Source of the DNA: Bacteroides caccae
GTDB lineage: Bacteria; Bacteroidota; Bacteroidia; Bacteroidales; Bacteroidaceae
NCBI RefSeq assembly: GCF_002222615.2
Contig: NZ_CP022412.2
Coordinates: 1,364,001 to 1,428,000, forward strand
Direction of reading: 5' to 3'
DNA length: 64,000 nucleotides
Shown here: positions 1 to 9,800 of the stretch, in pieces
Numbering within the stretch: the stretch's first letter is position 1
How the letters are laid out: each line of letters opens with the position of its first letter
Position numbers and translations under genes: made by a program
Notes under the pieces: model-generated
Databases searched by the model: none
What the model was told of the DNA's origin: nothing
What the model saw: only the letters and a program-made list of their open reading frames with translations

Positions 1-579
1 CAGGAAAACCTGAAACGTGTATGGGCTCCACAGACCGTTTATGACAAAGAAGCCGGAAAGTATATGGTATATTGGTCAATGAAGCATGGCAATGGCGCAG
101 ATATCATTTATTATGCGTATGCGAATAAAGACTTTACCGACCTTGAAGGTGAGCCGAAGCCCTTGTTTCTTCCTAAAAATGGCAAGTCATGTATCGACGG
201 AGATATCATCTATAAAGATGGACTGTATCATCTGTTTTATAAGACAGAAGGAGATGGAAACGGCATCAAGAAAGCGGCTACCGTCTCCCTGACTTCCGGA
301 CAATGGACGGAATCAGGGGAATACAAACAGCAGACGAAAGAAGCGGTAGAAGGTTCGAGTATCTTTCCGCTAATAGGTTCGGACAAGTATATCCTGATGT
401 ACGATGTATATATGAAAGGCAAATACCAGTTTACGGAAAGTACCGACCTGGAAAATTTTAAAGTCATAGATCATGCTGTCAGTATGGACTTTCACCCTCG
501 TCACGGAACTGTGATACCTATCACTGAAAAAGAATTGAAACGTTTGTATAAGGTCTACGGTAAACCAATCGGCCTATGA
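1..579 (+). CDS. GH43-family glycosidase, C-terminal 192 residues (5' end outside window)
   Basis: The reading frame is open from base 1, so the gene starts upstream of the window; the first ATG at 64 is internal. The visible part begins with a VWAPQ motif followed by a KYMVYWS strand, typical of blade two in the five-bladed propeller of GH43 enzymes, and continues through further blades (DGDIIYKDGLYHLFYK, then DKYILMYD near the end). GH43 enzymes are mostly alpha-L-arabinofuranosidases, xylosidases or galactanases. The catalytic base in the first blade is not visible, so substrate cannot be assigned. It lies 192 bp before a GH51 arabinofuranosidase in the same direction, which suggests a role in arabinose side-chain removal. 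The truncation is caused by the window edge and is not evidence of a broken gene. Confidence 0.8.
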   Translation, partial: QENLKRVWAPQTVYDKEAGKYMVYWSMKHGNGADIIYYAYANKDFTDLEGEPKPLFLPKNGKSCIDGDIIYKDGLYHLFYKTEGDGNGIKKAATVSLTSGQWTESGEYKQQTKEAVEGSSIFPLIGSDKYILMYDVYMKGKYQFTESTDLENFKVIDHAVSMDFHPRHGTVIPITEKELKRLYKVYGKPIGL

Positions 580-771
580 TAAGCCGGAGCAAATTGCTGC
601 CTTAAGACTGGAAAATAATACATAAGACAGGAAAGGCGTACAATTTGTTCTTGTTCGCTTGTTTCTTGATATGCCTTTGAATAATAATTGGTGATTTTAC
701 ACTAAATATGTGCTTCTCATAACAGTGAAGAGTTTGTCTTTATGATTGATAATCTTAATGATACTTATGCC

Positions 772-3231
772 ATGAAAAAATTATTCCTGCTAGTAATTGT
801 CTTGTTTTTGTCGTTCCAACAGGTTACTTTAGCTGCAATCGGAGAGGCGGCGAACACTCCGGATTCCGTTTTTCTATTTTCGTATGCAACTTCCCGGGAT
901 GACGGACGCAGCGGACTTCGTTTTGCCTGGAGCATGGATCAGAAGCATTGGTTCGCAGTAGGACAGGGAACCGGATACCTCCGTTGTGATTATAGCCGTT
1001 GGGGATCGCAGAAGAAAATGCTCGATCCGTTCTTGAAGCAACTTCCTGACGGCGGATGGCTCTGCACATGGAAGTTGAATACGCATGACGGATACGGGCA
1101 GGCAAAATCGAAAGACCTGGTTTATTGGGAAAGTCAGAAATATCCTCAGGTAACCTCTGATTTTGAGGGAACAAGAGTAAAGGTAACTATTGACGGGCAG
1201 GAACAGACCGGAAATATTAATCGGGTATCTTGGACACTGGTGGACAAGTTGACGAAACACTATGAAAGGAACCAATACCGGAATTTTTTGCATGCAGAAC
1301 GTCCGGTACAAGATAAAGAGCGTTTTGCCGGGCTGAAACCTGTAAAAGCGACGATTACGGTACAACCGGAGGAAACAAAAGAAATCAGTAATTTGCTGTT
1401 GGGAATATTCTTCGAAGATATTAACTATTCTGCTGATGGTGGCTTATACGCAGAACTGATTCAAAACAGGGATTTTGAATATGACCCGTCCGACCGTGAG
1501 GGAGATAAGAATTGGAACAGTACGCATTCCTGGAAGTTGGAGGGAGATAATGCCACATTCACAATAAATACCTCTGATCCCGTTCATCCGAATAATCCTC
1601 ATTACGCTGTGTTGAATATACAACAGCCGGGAGCTGTACTGACAAATGCAGGGTTTGATGGGATAGCCCTTCAAGCCGGCGAAAAGTATGATTTCTCTTT
1701 GTTTGGACGTATTCCGGCCGGACATAAATCTAACAAATTGCAGATACGTTTGATAGATTCCAATGGCACAGTGCAGGGAGAGGCATCGATAACCGTTTCT
1801 TCCCGTTCATGGAAAACTTATAAAACTGTATTGACTGCAAAAACAGCTGCCGATACGCATCTGGAACTTCAACTGCAATCAGTGGGAGAAGTCGAATTGG
1901 ATATGATTTCTCTTTTTCCACAGAATACATTCAAAGGTAGAAAGAATGGCCTGCGTGCCGATTTGGCGCAGACACTAGCCGATATACATCCTCGCTTTGT
2001 CCGTTTCCCCGGTGGTTGTGTAGCTCATGGAGACGGTTTGAAGAATATCTATCAATGGAAAAATACGATTGGCCCGTTGGAAGCCCGTAAATCTGCCCGC
2101 AATCTTTGGGGGTATCATCAGAGCATGGGACTGGGTTATTATGAATATTTCCAGTTTTGCGAGGATATAGGTGCCGAACCGCTTCCGGTGCTTGCTGCCG
2201 GTGTGCCTTGTCAGAACTCTGCTTGTCACGGTGATTTGAGAGGCGGACAACAAGGCGGTATCCCGATGAGTGAAATGCCTGCTTATATTCAGGATATTCT
2301 AGATTTGATAGAATGGGCGAATGGTGACGCCCGAAAGACAAAATGGGGAAAGGTACGTGCCGAATCCGGACATCCGAAGCCTTTCAATCTGAAGTATATA
2401 GGTATCGGTAATGAGGATCTTATCACTGATGTTTTCGAGGAACGCTTTACGATGATTTTCAATGCGATTAAGGAGAAATACCCTGAAATAATCGTTGTAG
2501 GTACAGTTGGTCCTTTCAATGAAGGTACCGATTACGTCGAAGGTTGGAAGTTGGCGGATAAATTAGGCATTCCTATGGTAGACGAACATTATTATCAGTC
2601 TCCGGGGTGGTTTCTGCATAATCAGGACTTCTACGATAAATACGACCGTTCAAAAAAGACTAAAGTTTATCTAGGCGAATATGCCACTCATATTCCCGGG
2701 CGGAAAGCCAATATGGAAACAGCATTGACTGAAGCTCTTTACCTGACCGCCTTGGAACGTAATGGAGACGTAGTACACATGACTTCTTATGCTCCTTTGC
2801 TGGCAAAAGAAAAGCATACCCAATGGAGCCCGGACTTGATTTACTTCAATAACCGTGAAGTGAAACCGACTACCGGATATTACGTTCAAAAGTTATATGG
2901 GCAGAATGCAGGTAGCCATTATATCCCCTCACAGATAATTCTTGATAATCAGGACAACCGGGTGAAGCTTCGTATCGGTTCCTCCATTGTCCGCGATAGC
3001 AAGACCGGAGATGTGATTGTGAAACTGGTCAACTTATTGCCTGTCAGTGTGGAGACAGAAATACAATTACCCGGCATAGGCAGTGTTCAACCTTCTGCTG
3101 TAAGGACAGTATTGGCAGGTGCACCGGAATCAACTCCACTTCCCGTGACCGACACTATCGAAGTCGGAGCAAACTTCAAGCAGCAACTACCCGCCTATTC
3201 ATTTACGGTGATTCGTCTGAAAACGAAGTAG
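772..3231 (+). CDS. GH51 alpha-L-arabinofuranosidase with N-terminal propeller-like module
   Basis: Likely a periplasmic or surface alpha-L-arabinofuranosidase of 819 residues. The ATG at 772 is preferred over the in-frame ATG at 742 because it starts directly with a signal peptide (MKKLFLLVIVLFLSF). Residues about 25-125 resemble one or two blades of a GH43-like propeller. Residues about 195-380 hold a start-of-domain strand (LGIFFEDINY) and a CBM4-like jelly roll. The GH51 catalytic barrel follows, with the FVRFPGGC motif, the acid/base Glu548 in GIGNED and the nucleophile Glu636 in LGEYA, and a C-terminal beta domain. The length and motifs fit Bacteroides GH51 enzymes. It sits between a GH43 fragment and a GH97 gene in the same direction, 78 bp before the latter, so the three may form one transcript. 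No promoter box was found in the 162-bp gap upstream. The family call is firm; the function of the N-terminal module is unknown. Confidence 0.9.
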   Translation: MKKLFLLVIVLFLSFQQVTLAAIGEAANTPDSVFLFSYATSRDDGRSGLRFAWSMDQKHWFAVGQGTGYLRCDYSRWGSQKKMLDPFLKQLPDGGWLCTWKLNTHDGYGQAKSKDLVYWESQKYPQVTSDFEGTRVKVTIDGQEQTGNINRVSWTLVDKLTKHYERNQYRNFLHAERPVQDKERFAGLKPVKATITVQPEETKEISNLLLGIFFEDINYSADGGLYAELIQNRDFEYDPSDREGDKNWNSTHSWKLEGDNATFTINTSDPVHPNNPHYAVLNIQQPGAVLTNAGFDGIALQAGEKYDFSLFGRIPAGHKSNKLQIRLIDSNGTVQGEASITVSSRSWKTYKTVLTAKTAADTHLELQLQSVGEVELDMISLFPQNTFKGRKNGLRADLAQTLADIHPRFVRFPGGCVAHGDGLKNIYQWKNTIGPLEARKSARNLWGYHQSMGLGYYEYFQFCEDIGAEPLPVLAAGVPCQNSACHGDLRGGQQGGIPMSEMPAYIQDILDLIEWANGDARKTKWGKVRAESGHPKPFNLKYIGIGNEDLITDVFEERFTMIFNAIKEKYPEIIVVGTVGPFNEGTDYVEGWKLADKLGIPMVDEHYYQSPGWFLHNQDFYDKYDRSKKTKVYLGEYATHIPGRKANMETALTEALYLTALERNGDVVHMTSYAPLLAKEKHTQWSPDLIYFNNREVKPTTGYYVQKLYGQNAGSHYIPSQIILDNQDNRVKLRIGSSIVRDSKTGDVIVKLVNLLPVSVETEIQLPGIGSVQPSAVRTVLAGAPESTPLPVTDTIEVGANFKQQLPAYSFTVIRLKTK

Positions 3232-3309
3232 AAGTTGCTGGAAGTGAAAAAGAACGTATCTGGGGGTAGATGTGAATTTTCTAAAGATAATAAGCTGGAA
3301 TTAGTATAT

Positions 3310-5271
3310 ATGAAAAACATTGTAAGCATATTGGCGATATCTCTCAGCCTGAATAGCCTTGCAGCACAAGATGTAGTAGTGAAAGGCCCGGATGAGAAAC
3401 TGCAATTAGTTGTATTTGTGCAGGACGAAGAAACTCCCTGCTATTCCGTTACCTACAACGGGAAAGCAATGCTGGAAAAATCTCCTTTGGGAATCAGCAC
3501 GAATATAGGCGACTTTACGAAAGCCCTGAAGTTGTCGGGACATTCCGTAGAGGTGATAGACACTGTCTATCATCAGACACGTATTAAGACTTCCCAAGTA
3601 CATTATCGTGCGAATGAACTGACTTGTAATTTGGAGAATGCGCAGGGACAGAAGATAGGAATCGTTTTCCGCGTAAGTAATAATGATGTCGCTTTCCGTT
3701 ATACCTTACCGCGACAGGGAGGGAAAGGCAGCGTTACCGTCAATCATGAACAGACCGGTTTCCGTTTTCCGCGGCAGACTACAACTTTCCTGTGTCCGCA
3801 GAGCGATGCGATGATCGGATGGAAGCGCACAAAACCGAGTTATGAAGAAGAATATAAAGCGGATGCACCGATGAGCGAACGTTCGCAGTACGGTCATGGA
3901 TATACTTTCCCTTGTCTGTTCCGTATCGGTGACGCCGGTTGGGTGTTGGTGAGCGAAACAGGAGTAGACAGTCGCTATTGCGGTTCCCGTTTGAGCGATG
4001 TCAGTGAAGGCAATCTGTACACAGTGGCGTTCCCGATGCCCGAAGAGAATAATGGCAACGGAACGGTTGCTCCGGCATTCGCATTACCCGGTGCTACCCC
4101 TTGGCGTACGATTACCGTCGGCGAAACGTTGAAACCGATTGTGGAAACCACTGTTCCTTGGGATGTCGTAAACCCTCTTTATGAGACGAAGCATGACTAT
4201 CGTTTCGGGCGTGGCACATGGAGTTGGATTCTTTGGCAGGACGGCAGTATCAACTATGACGACCAGATGCGTTACATTGATTTTGCCGCCGCTATGGGAT
4301 ATGAATATGCACTGATAGATAACTGGTGGGATACTAATATCGGCCGTGAACGTATGAAATCTCTGATTGACTACGCACGTGGCAAAGGAGTGGAATTATT
4401 TTTGTGGTACAGTTCCTCCGGCTATTGGAATGACATTGAACAAGGCCCGATTAATCACATGGACAATGCAATCATCCGCAAACGTGAAATGAAATGGCTG
4501 CAAAGCCTGGGTGTAAAAGGAATCAAAGTCGATTTTTTCGGTGGCGACAAACAGGAGACGATGCGCCTGTATGAAGAGATCCTGAGCGATGCGGATGACC
4601 ACGGGCTAATGGTAATCTTCCATGGTTGCACCTTACCTCGCGGCTGGGAACGTATGTATCCTAATTATGTAGGCAGCGAAGCTGTGTTGGCTTCCGAGAA
4701 TATGGTGTTCAGCCAGCATTTCTGTGATGAAGAAGCATTCAATACTTGCCTGCATCCGTTCATTCGCAACGCAGTAGGCTGTATGGAGTTTGGCGGCTGC
4801 TTCCTGAACAAGCGTCTGAATCGTAACAATGACGGAGGCACCACTCGTCGTACTACTGACATATTCCAGTTGGCGACAGCCATACTATTCCAAAATCCCG
4901 TTCAGAACTTTGCTCTTGCTCCGAATAATCTGAATGATGTTTCTCCGGTTTGCATGGATTTTATGAAACAGGTTCCTGTCACTTGGGATGAAACACGTTT
5001 CATTGAAGGTTATCCGGGAAAATACATAGTTTTAGCCCGTCGTCATGGAGATACTTGGTATGTAGCAGCTGTAAATGCCGGAAGTGAACCGTTAAAATTG
5101 AAGCTTGATTTGGATATGTTTGCCGGAAAAACAGTGTCTCTTTATAAAGATGATAAGAGAGGAGAACCTCAGCTTATACCTTTGAAGGTAAAAGAAAAGG
5201 GAAGGGTGCAATTAGAAGTTTATCCTCAAGGAGGAATTGTGCTTTCTGATCGGATAGAAGAAACATTATAA
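3310..5271 (+). CDS. GH97 glycoside hydrolase, retaining type (alpha-galactosidase or beta-L-arabinopyranosidase)
   Basis: A 653-residue secreted enzyme; the ATG at 3310 is chosen because it begins a signal peptide ending near LAAQD. The N-terminal beta-sandwich of GH97 occupies roughly residues 25-275 and the catalytic barrel begins near the RFGRGTWSW motif. Two kinds of GH97 are known: inverting alpha-glucosidases such as SusB, and retaining enzymes with an Asp nucleophile. Here Asp408 in GIKVDFF and Glu457 in GSEAV match the placement of nucleophile and acid/base in the retaining alpha-galactosidase group. Relatives in Bacteroides arabinogalactan loci remove alpha-galactose or beta-L-arabinopyranose, which share stereochemistry, and either is plausible here. 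A beta-sandwich forms the C terminus. The gene ends just before a repeat-rich intergenic stretch and is convergent with the next GH43 gene. Confidence 0.87.
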   Translation: MKNIVSILAISLSLNSLAAQDVVVKGPDEKLQLVVFVQDEETPCYSVTYNGKAMLEKSPLGISTNIGDFTKALKLSGHSVEVIDTVYHQTRIKTSQVHYRANELTCNLENAQGQKIGIVFRVSNNDVAFRYTLPRQGGKGSVTVNHEQTGFRFPRQTTTFLCPQSDAMIGWKRTKPSYEEEYKADAPMSERSQYGHGYTFPCLFRIGDAGWVLVSETGVDSRYCGSRLSDVSEGNLYTVAFPMPEENNGNGTVAPAFALPGATPWRTITVGETLKPIVETTVPWDVVNPLYETKHDYRFGRGTWSWILWQDGSINYDDQMRYIDFAAAMGYEYALIDNWWDTNIGRERMKSLIDYARGKGVELFLWYSSSGYWNDIEQGPINHMDNAIIRKREMKWLQSLGVKGIKVDFFGGDKQETMRLYEEILSDADDHGLMVIFHGCTLPRGWERMYPNYVGSEAVLASENMVFSQHFCDEEAFNTCLHPFIRNAVGCMEFGGCFLNKRLNRNNDGGTTRRTTDIFQLATAILFQNPVQNFALAPNNLNDVSPVCMDFMKQVPVTWDETRFIEGYPGKYIVLARRHGDTWYVAAVNAGSEPLKLKLDLDMFAGKTVSLYKDDKRGEPQLIPLKVKEKGRVQLEVYPQGGIVLSDRIEETL

Positions 5272-5330
5272 ATGCCGGACCCTGTATATTCGCGATCCTC
5301 TTCCTATGTAAAAAACAAGAATCCTCTTTC

Positions 5331-5426
5331 AACCTATCACCGCCCTTCTGAAACTGCTTGTTCATCGTACATTCAGAATGGTGATAGGTTGTCGCTAACC
5401 TATCACCTAATCTATCACCTATCACC
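5331..5426. repeat. CCTATCACC repeat cluster with an 11-bp inverted pair
   Basis: AACCTATCACC occurs at 5331-5341 and again at 5397-5407. Its exact reverse complement is at 5380-5390. CTATCACC occurs at 5412-5419 and CCTATCACC at 5418-5426, so there are four direct copies and one inverted copy in 96 bp. The first copy and the inverted copy could form a stem with a 38-nt loop and act as a terminator for the GH97 gene, but there is no following T-run. No gene covers it convincingly. Confidence 0.7.
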
Positions 5427-5478
5427 TTCAATTTAGATAGAGTCTACAGGCGAAAAAGTAGCTAAGGCAAACGATTCT

Positions 5479-5610
5479 GTTTCTCACCGAGAAACAAAGT
5501 GTTTCCCTTAGTGAAACGATTGGTTTCAAGACTCTGAAACTCTAGTTTCAAACCTTTGAAACTAAAGTTTCGAGCCTTGGAAACTAGAGTTTCCCATAAG
5601 GAAACTGACT
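5479..5610. repeat. 22-bp-period palindromic GTTTC/GAAAC array, six units
   Basis: GTTTC begins at 5479, 5501, 5523, 5545, 5567 and 5589, exactly 22 bp apart. GAAAC begins at 5491, 5513, 5536, 5558, 5580 and 5601. Each unit is GTTTC, 7-8 variable bases, GAAAC, 4-5 bases. Several units are longer hairpins, for example GTTTCAAA-CC-TTTGAAAC at 5545-5562 and GTTTCTC-ACC-GAGAAAC at 5479-5495. The joints read GAAACTnnAGTTTC. It lies in the 386-bp gap between the convergent 3' ends of the GH97 and GH43 genes. A second array of the same design lies at 40382-40536. Confidence 0.95.
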
Positions 5611-5657
5611 TTACCTGATCCTGATTTATCATTTTCTAATGAAACTTGATAATGGGA

Positions 5658-6662
5658 TTAGGGTGTGGGAATTACTTGCTTGATTGTCCCGTCTTTATTA
5701 AATTCCAACCGGTCTATACAGACTTCACGGTGCCAACCCGGTCCATGTTTCAGATATTCCTTATTAATACGATGATATACGATAAACCAACTGTCCTTTT
5801 TGTCAGGAACTTGAAGAACCGAACAATGTGCCGGACCGTAAATTTCATCTTTAGGAGATTGTATGAGAATAATCGGTTCTTTGGCAACCTGAATGGGGCC
5901 TAATGGAGAATTGCCGGTCCCATAAGCTACATGATAATTGGGTGATCCCGTGTCATCAACGGACCATAGGAAATAATAAACTCCTTTTCTGAAGAATACA
6001 TAGGGAGCTTCTCGGAAAGCATACGTTTGCAGAGTTCCGCCTTTGGGAGTCATCACCGTGATTGTTTCTTCTTTGACAGACAGCATATCATTATTGAGTT
6101 CGGCCCCTGCCATATAGCCGTTCCCCCAGTAGAGATAACTTTTGCCTGATGTGGGATCAGTAAATACATCCACATCAATTTGTTGCCCTTGTCCGACAGG
6201 TGAGGAAGTGATAATCGGTTTTCCGGAATCGGTGAACGGACCGGTCGGTGAGTTTGCCGTGGCTACTCCTATTTGCTTGCCTTTATTAGTGACAGAATTT
6301 GCACTGTAATAAAAAAAGTATTTATATTTCCCGTCTATTTCCTTTTCTTCAATACAGGGGGCCCAAGCATTTCCGTTTGCCCAAGAGACATCTTTTTTCA
6401 TATCTAAAATGACTCTTTCTTCTTTCCATTCCTTCAAATTCCTTGAAGAGAAGACTTTAAAATAACTTCCACCCCAACCGGGGAAACCGTCACTGGTAGG
6501 ATAGATATAATAACGTTTGGTCTGCCGGGAGTATAAGATCTCCGGATCGGCATGAAAGCCGGATAAAATAGGATTAGCAGACTTTCTGTGTTGTGCGTTT
6601 ATTGGGCTTATTCCAATAAAAAACAGGTAAAATAAAAGAAACCTGATAAATAAATGTTTCAT
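5658..6662 (-). CDS. GH43-family glycosidase, secreted
   Basis: A 334-residue single-domain GH43 enzyme with an N-terminal signal peptide (through about residue 23, ending INAQ). The three expected catalytic residues are visible: base Asp39 in GFHADPEI, the pKa-modulating Asp163 in QIDVDVF, and acid Glu218 in FREAPYVF. GH43 enzymes of this size usually release arabinofuranose, xylose or galactose; subfamily could not be settled by eye. It is transcribed away from the hybrid sensor gene, has its own TATCTTTG box at 6688-6695, and ends against the repeat arrays downstream of the GH97 gene. Divergent orientation from the regulator suggests the same regulon with a separate transcript. An alternative is an arabinanase-like activity, which the short length would also allow. 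Confidence 0.88.
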   Translation of the reverse strand: MKHLFIRFLLFYLFFIGISPINAQHRKSANPILSGFHADPEILYSRQTKRYYIYPTSDGFPGWGGSYFKVFSSRNLKEWKEERVILDMKKDVSWANGNAWAPCIEEKEIDGKYKYFFYYSANSVTNKGKQIGVATANSPTGPFTDSGKPIITSSPVGQGQQIDVDVFTDPTSGKSYLYWGNGYMAGAELNNDMLSVKEETITVMTPKGGTLQTYAFREAPYVFFRKGVYYFLWSVDDTGSPNYHVAYGTGNSPLGPIQVAKEPIILIQSPKDEIYGPAHCSVLQVPDKKDSWFIVYHRINKEYLKHGPGWHREVCIDRLEFNKDGTIKQVIPTP

Positions 6663-6687
6663 GACTTGAGGTATTTGTTTCAGGGTT

Positions 6688-6695
6688 CAAAGATA
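6688..6695 (-). promoter_or_regulatory. Bacteroides -7 box (TATCTTTG) for the GH43 gene
   Basis: The minus strand reads TATCTTTG, a full match to TAnnTTTG, 26 bp upstream of the GH43 start at 6662. No clear -33 TTTG was identified. Confidence 0.6.
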
Positions 6696-6832
6696 ATTCT
6701 TTTAATCAAATCTTTGGAGCAAATATGTTTCGATAACGGTTATATATCATTCAATTACAGAAAAGGGCGTTTTTGCGTGTAAAATCGATTAAAAAGAATG
6801 ATAATTCTCCTTATATATACATAAAACTTTTT

Positions 6833-6840
6833 TATCTTTG
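6833..6840 (+). promoter_or_regulatory. Bacteroides -7 box (TATCTTTG) for the hybrid sensor gene
   Basis: TATCTTTG lies 22 bp before the ATG at 6863. It also rules out the upstream in-frame ATG at 6773, which would precede the promoter. Confidence 0.65.
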
Positions 6841-6862
6841 CAAATATTACAATTATTGTATT

Positions 6863-9800
6863 ATGGAAAACAATCAATATTCTTATATCAATAGAAGGTT
6901 TTATGCCTCTATTTTTTGTGCCTTATTTTCAACTTTACTTTTCGCATTCGAAGGTGATATTGTTTCACATTTGAATTTTAAGAAACTGCCTGCTCTTAAT
7001 AATTTGCCTACAGATGAAATCCAGAAAGTTTATCAGGATAAGGATGGCTTTATCTGGTTGGCTAGCCGTTACGGGTTTTATCAATATGATGGCTATGAGG
7101 CAACGTTATATAAATCAAATCTTTACGCCCCCGGTTTACTGACTAATAACAACATACTTTGTTTGGTGGATGATTATAAACACAACTTGTGGATTGGCAC
7201 TCAGGAAGGCTTGAATATTCTTAATAAAAAAACAGGGGAGATCAGAAAAATTCTGGCTCCTGAAATTCCTAATAATGTCGTATCTTGTTTGCTGGTTACT
7301 CGGGATCATTCTGTATGGCTGGGAACGGATTCCGGGCTGTGCAAATATATTGCCGAAAAAGATTCATTTGTAGTTTATCATCGGGAACAGACTGATGGAG
7401 TCCTGGATTATACTGCTATCAAATCTTTATTCGAAGACTCGGAAGGTGATTTATGGATTGGTACATGGTCGTCGGGATTATATAGGTATGTCCCTTCTAC
7501 CGGCAAGTTTTATGCTTATCCTCAATTGAATGAACGTAATTCTGCTCATGTTATTTACGAAGATACCAATAAAAATATATGGGTAGGTAGTTGGAATTGC
7601 GGACTTTTTAAACTCAATAATCCGAAAGACCTGCAACGGGTATCTTACGTGAACTATCGGCATAAATTAGGTGACAATATTAGTTTATCCGATGATATTG
7701 TATATGATATATCTGAAGACTTGAATACCAATACTTTGTGGGTAGGAACACGTAGCGGGTTGAGTATTATGAGCAATGATACTCCCGGACACTTTATTAA
7801 TTATAAATCCCGCGGCTCTTCTCATTATATTTCTTGTGATGAAATAAATTCCATTATACGTGATAACTCCGGTATGATGTGGCTTGGTTCTATTGGAGGA
7901 GGAGTCCTGAATGCAGATACACATCAGTCTATGTTTACCTTTCATAGTTTGAATTTTGCCGATGATGATATTCCGACCACTTCCGTACGGTCTTTGTTTA
8001 CAGATTCTGACAATAATATTTGGATGGGGATCGGTACCTATGGATTAGCTTGTCTGGAATATGCAACAGGAAAATTGAAGTCGCATTCACAAATGCCGGA
8101 ATTTACCGGAATGACTATTCCCACAGTTTTTTCTGTCGTCCAGAGAAAGGGTAGTGGAGAAATTTGGTTTGGAACGTATGATGGTGGAATATTTGCTTAC
8201 CACAAAGGACAAAGGGTAAGAAACCTGACTCCGGAAAATTGTAAATTCTTAGGTTCTTCTTGTGTTTCTGCACTTTATGAAGACAAATATGCTAATTGTT
8301 GGGTAGGTACACGTGGAAGTTTAGGTGTACAGTTGGCGGATGGAAATAGCTTTTTATTCGAAAATATGAGTTTTGTAGATGGTGCTCAATTGAATTGGTT
8401 TTATGTAAGGGATATAATTGCCGATAGTGATAATAGTATGTGGATAGCCACTTCGAATTATGGTCTGATTCATATTGAAGGTGACATCCGAAATCCGTCT
8501 ACCTTGAAATATTATAATTATAGTTTTTATAATAAAAGAATGCTGACCAATAATGTATTGTGTTTGCACATAGATAAATCGGGACGTTTATGGGTTGGCA
8601 CCGAAGGGGGAGGAATTTATCTGTATAATAGACAGAATGACCGGTTTGAAGAGAAAAATCAGGAATATAATATTCCCGGAGATATGGTCGGAAGTATCGA
8701 AGAAGATAAAAATGGAAATTTGTGGTTGGGGACGAATGTCGGTTTGGTAAAACTGGGTGCTCAAATGAAAAGTAACGAACCGGTTGTTCGTGTGTACACA
8801 GAAGCTGATGGGCTACAAGGAAATTTCTTTATCGCTCAATCTGCTTGCAGTCGGGAGGGAGAATTGTTTTTTGGTGGTTATAAAGGCTATAATAGCTTTA
8901 TTCCTGAGGATATGGAAGATATTCAAGGAGATGTTCAGTTTGCAATTACGGATATAAAGATATTCAATCGTTCCATAAGTACATTACCTTTGGAGGTGCA
9001 ACGGGAAATATCTCCATTAACTCCTGCTTTTACTCAGAAAATAGAGTTACCTTATAAATATAATAACTTCAATATAGAGTTTGCGGCACTGACATATAAG
9101 AATCCCGAACTTAACCGATACGCTTATCAGTTAGAGGGATTTGATAAGGATTGGGTTTATACAAGCGCCGAGCGTCGTTTTGCTTACTATAATAATTTGA
9201 AAAGCGGGACGTATAAATTTAAATTGAAAGTGACAAATGAGAATGGTATTTGGAATGGATATATTCGGGAAATGACGGTTGTTGTGCTTCCTCCATTTTG
9301 GGCAACCTGGTGGGCATATATTTTATATTTATTGATTGTCATTGGAACTGTCATTGGACTATACAGAATAACGAAAAATCGTATTTTACTACGGAATGAA
9401 CTCCGTTTGCGTGAATTGGAGAAGGCGAAAGCGGAGGAGTTGAACCATGCCAAGTTGCAGTTCTTCACAAATATTACCCATGAATTGCTGACTCCGTTGA
9501 CAATTATTTCAGCTACCGTAGATGAGCTTAAAATACAAGCTCCAAAGCATACAGACTTGTATGTGGTGATGAATAGTAATATTCGTCGGTTGATACGTTT
9601 ATTACAACAAATCCTTGAATTTCGAAAAGCGGAAACCGGCAATCTGAGGCTTCGTGTATCTCCGGGAGATATCGCTTCCTTTGTGAAAAATGGGGCGGAA
9701 AGTTTTCAGCCTTTGATTAAGAAACAAAAGATACATTTCTCTGTGTTGTGTGATCCGGAATCAATCATTGGTTATTTTGATACGGATAAATTGGATAAGA

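Noticed and set aside
1..579. Pseudogene or truncated GH43
   Set aside because: The frame stays open to the window edge, so the missing N terminus is explained by the cut.
5174..5431. 85-codon frame on the minus strand
   Set aside because: It overlaps the end of the GH97 gene and is built from the CCTATCACC repeats; no family resemblance and no promoter box.
5479..5610. CRISPR array
   Set aside because: Units are 22 bp palindromes with 5-base half-sites, not 23-50 bp repeats separated by unique spacers, and no cas gene is present. The same applies to 40382-40536.
5646..5903. 85-codon frame on the plus strand
   Set aside because: Lies antisense to the well supported GH43 gene at 5658-6662.
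6773..6862. N-terminal extension of the hybrid sensor
   Set aside because: The extension would lie upstream of, and across, the TATCTTTG box; the start at 6863 is better.
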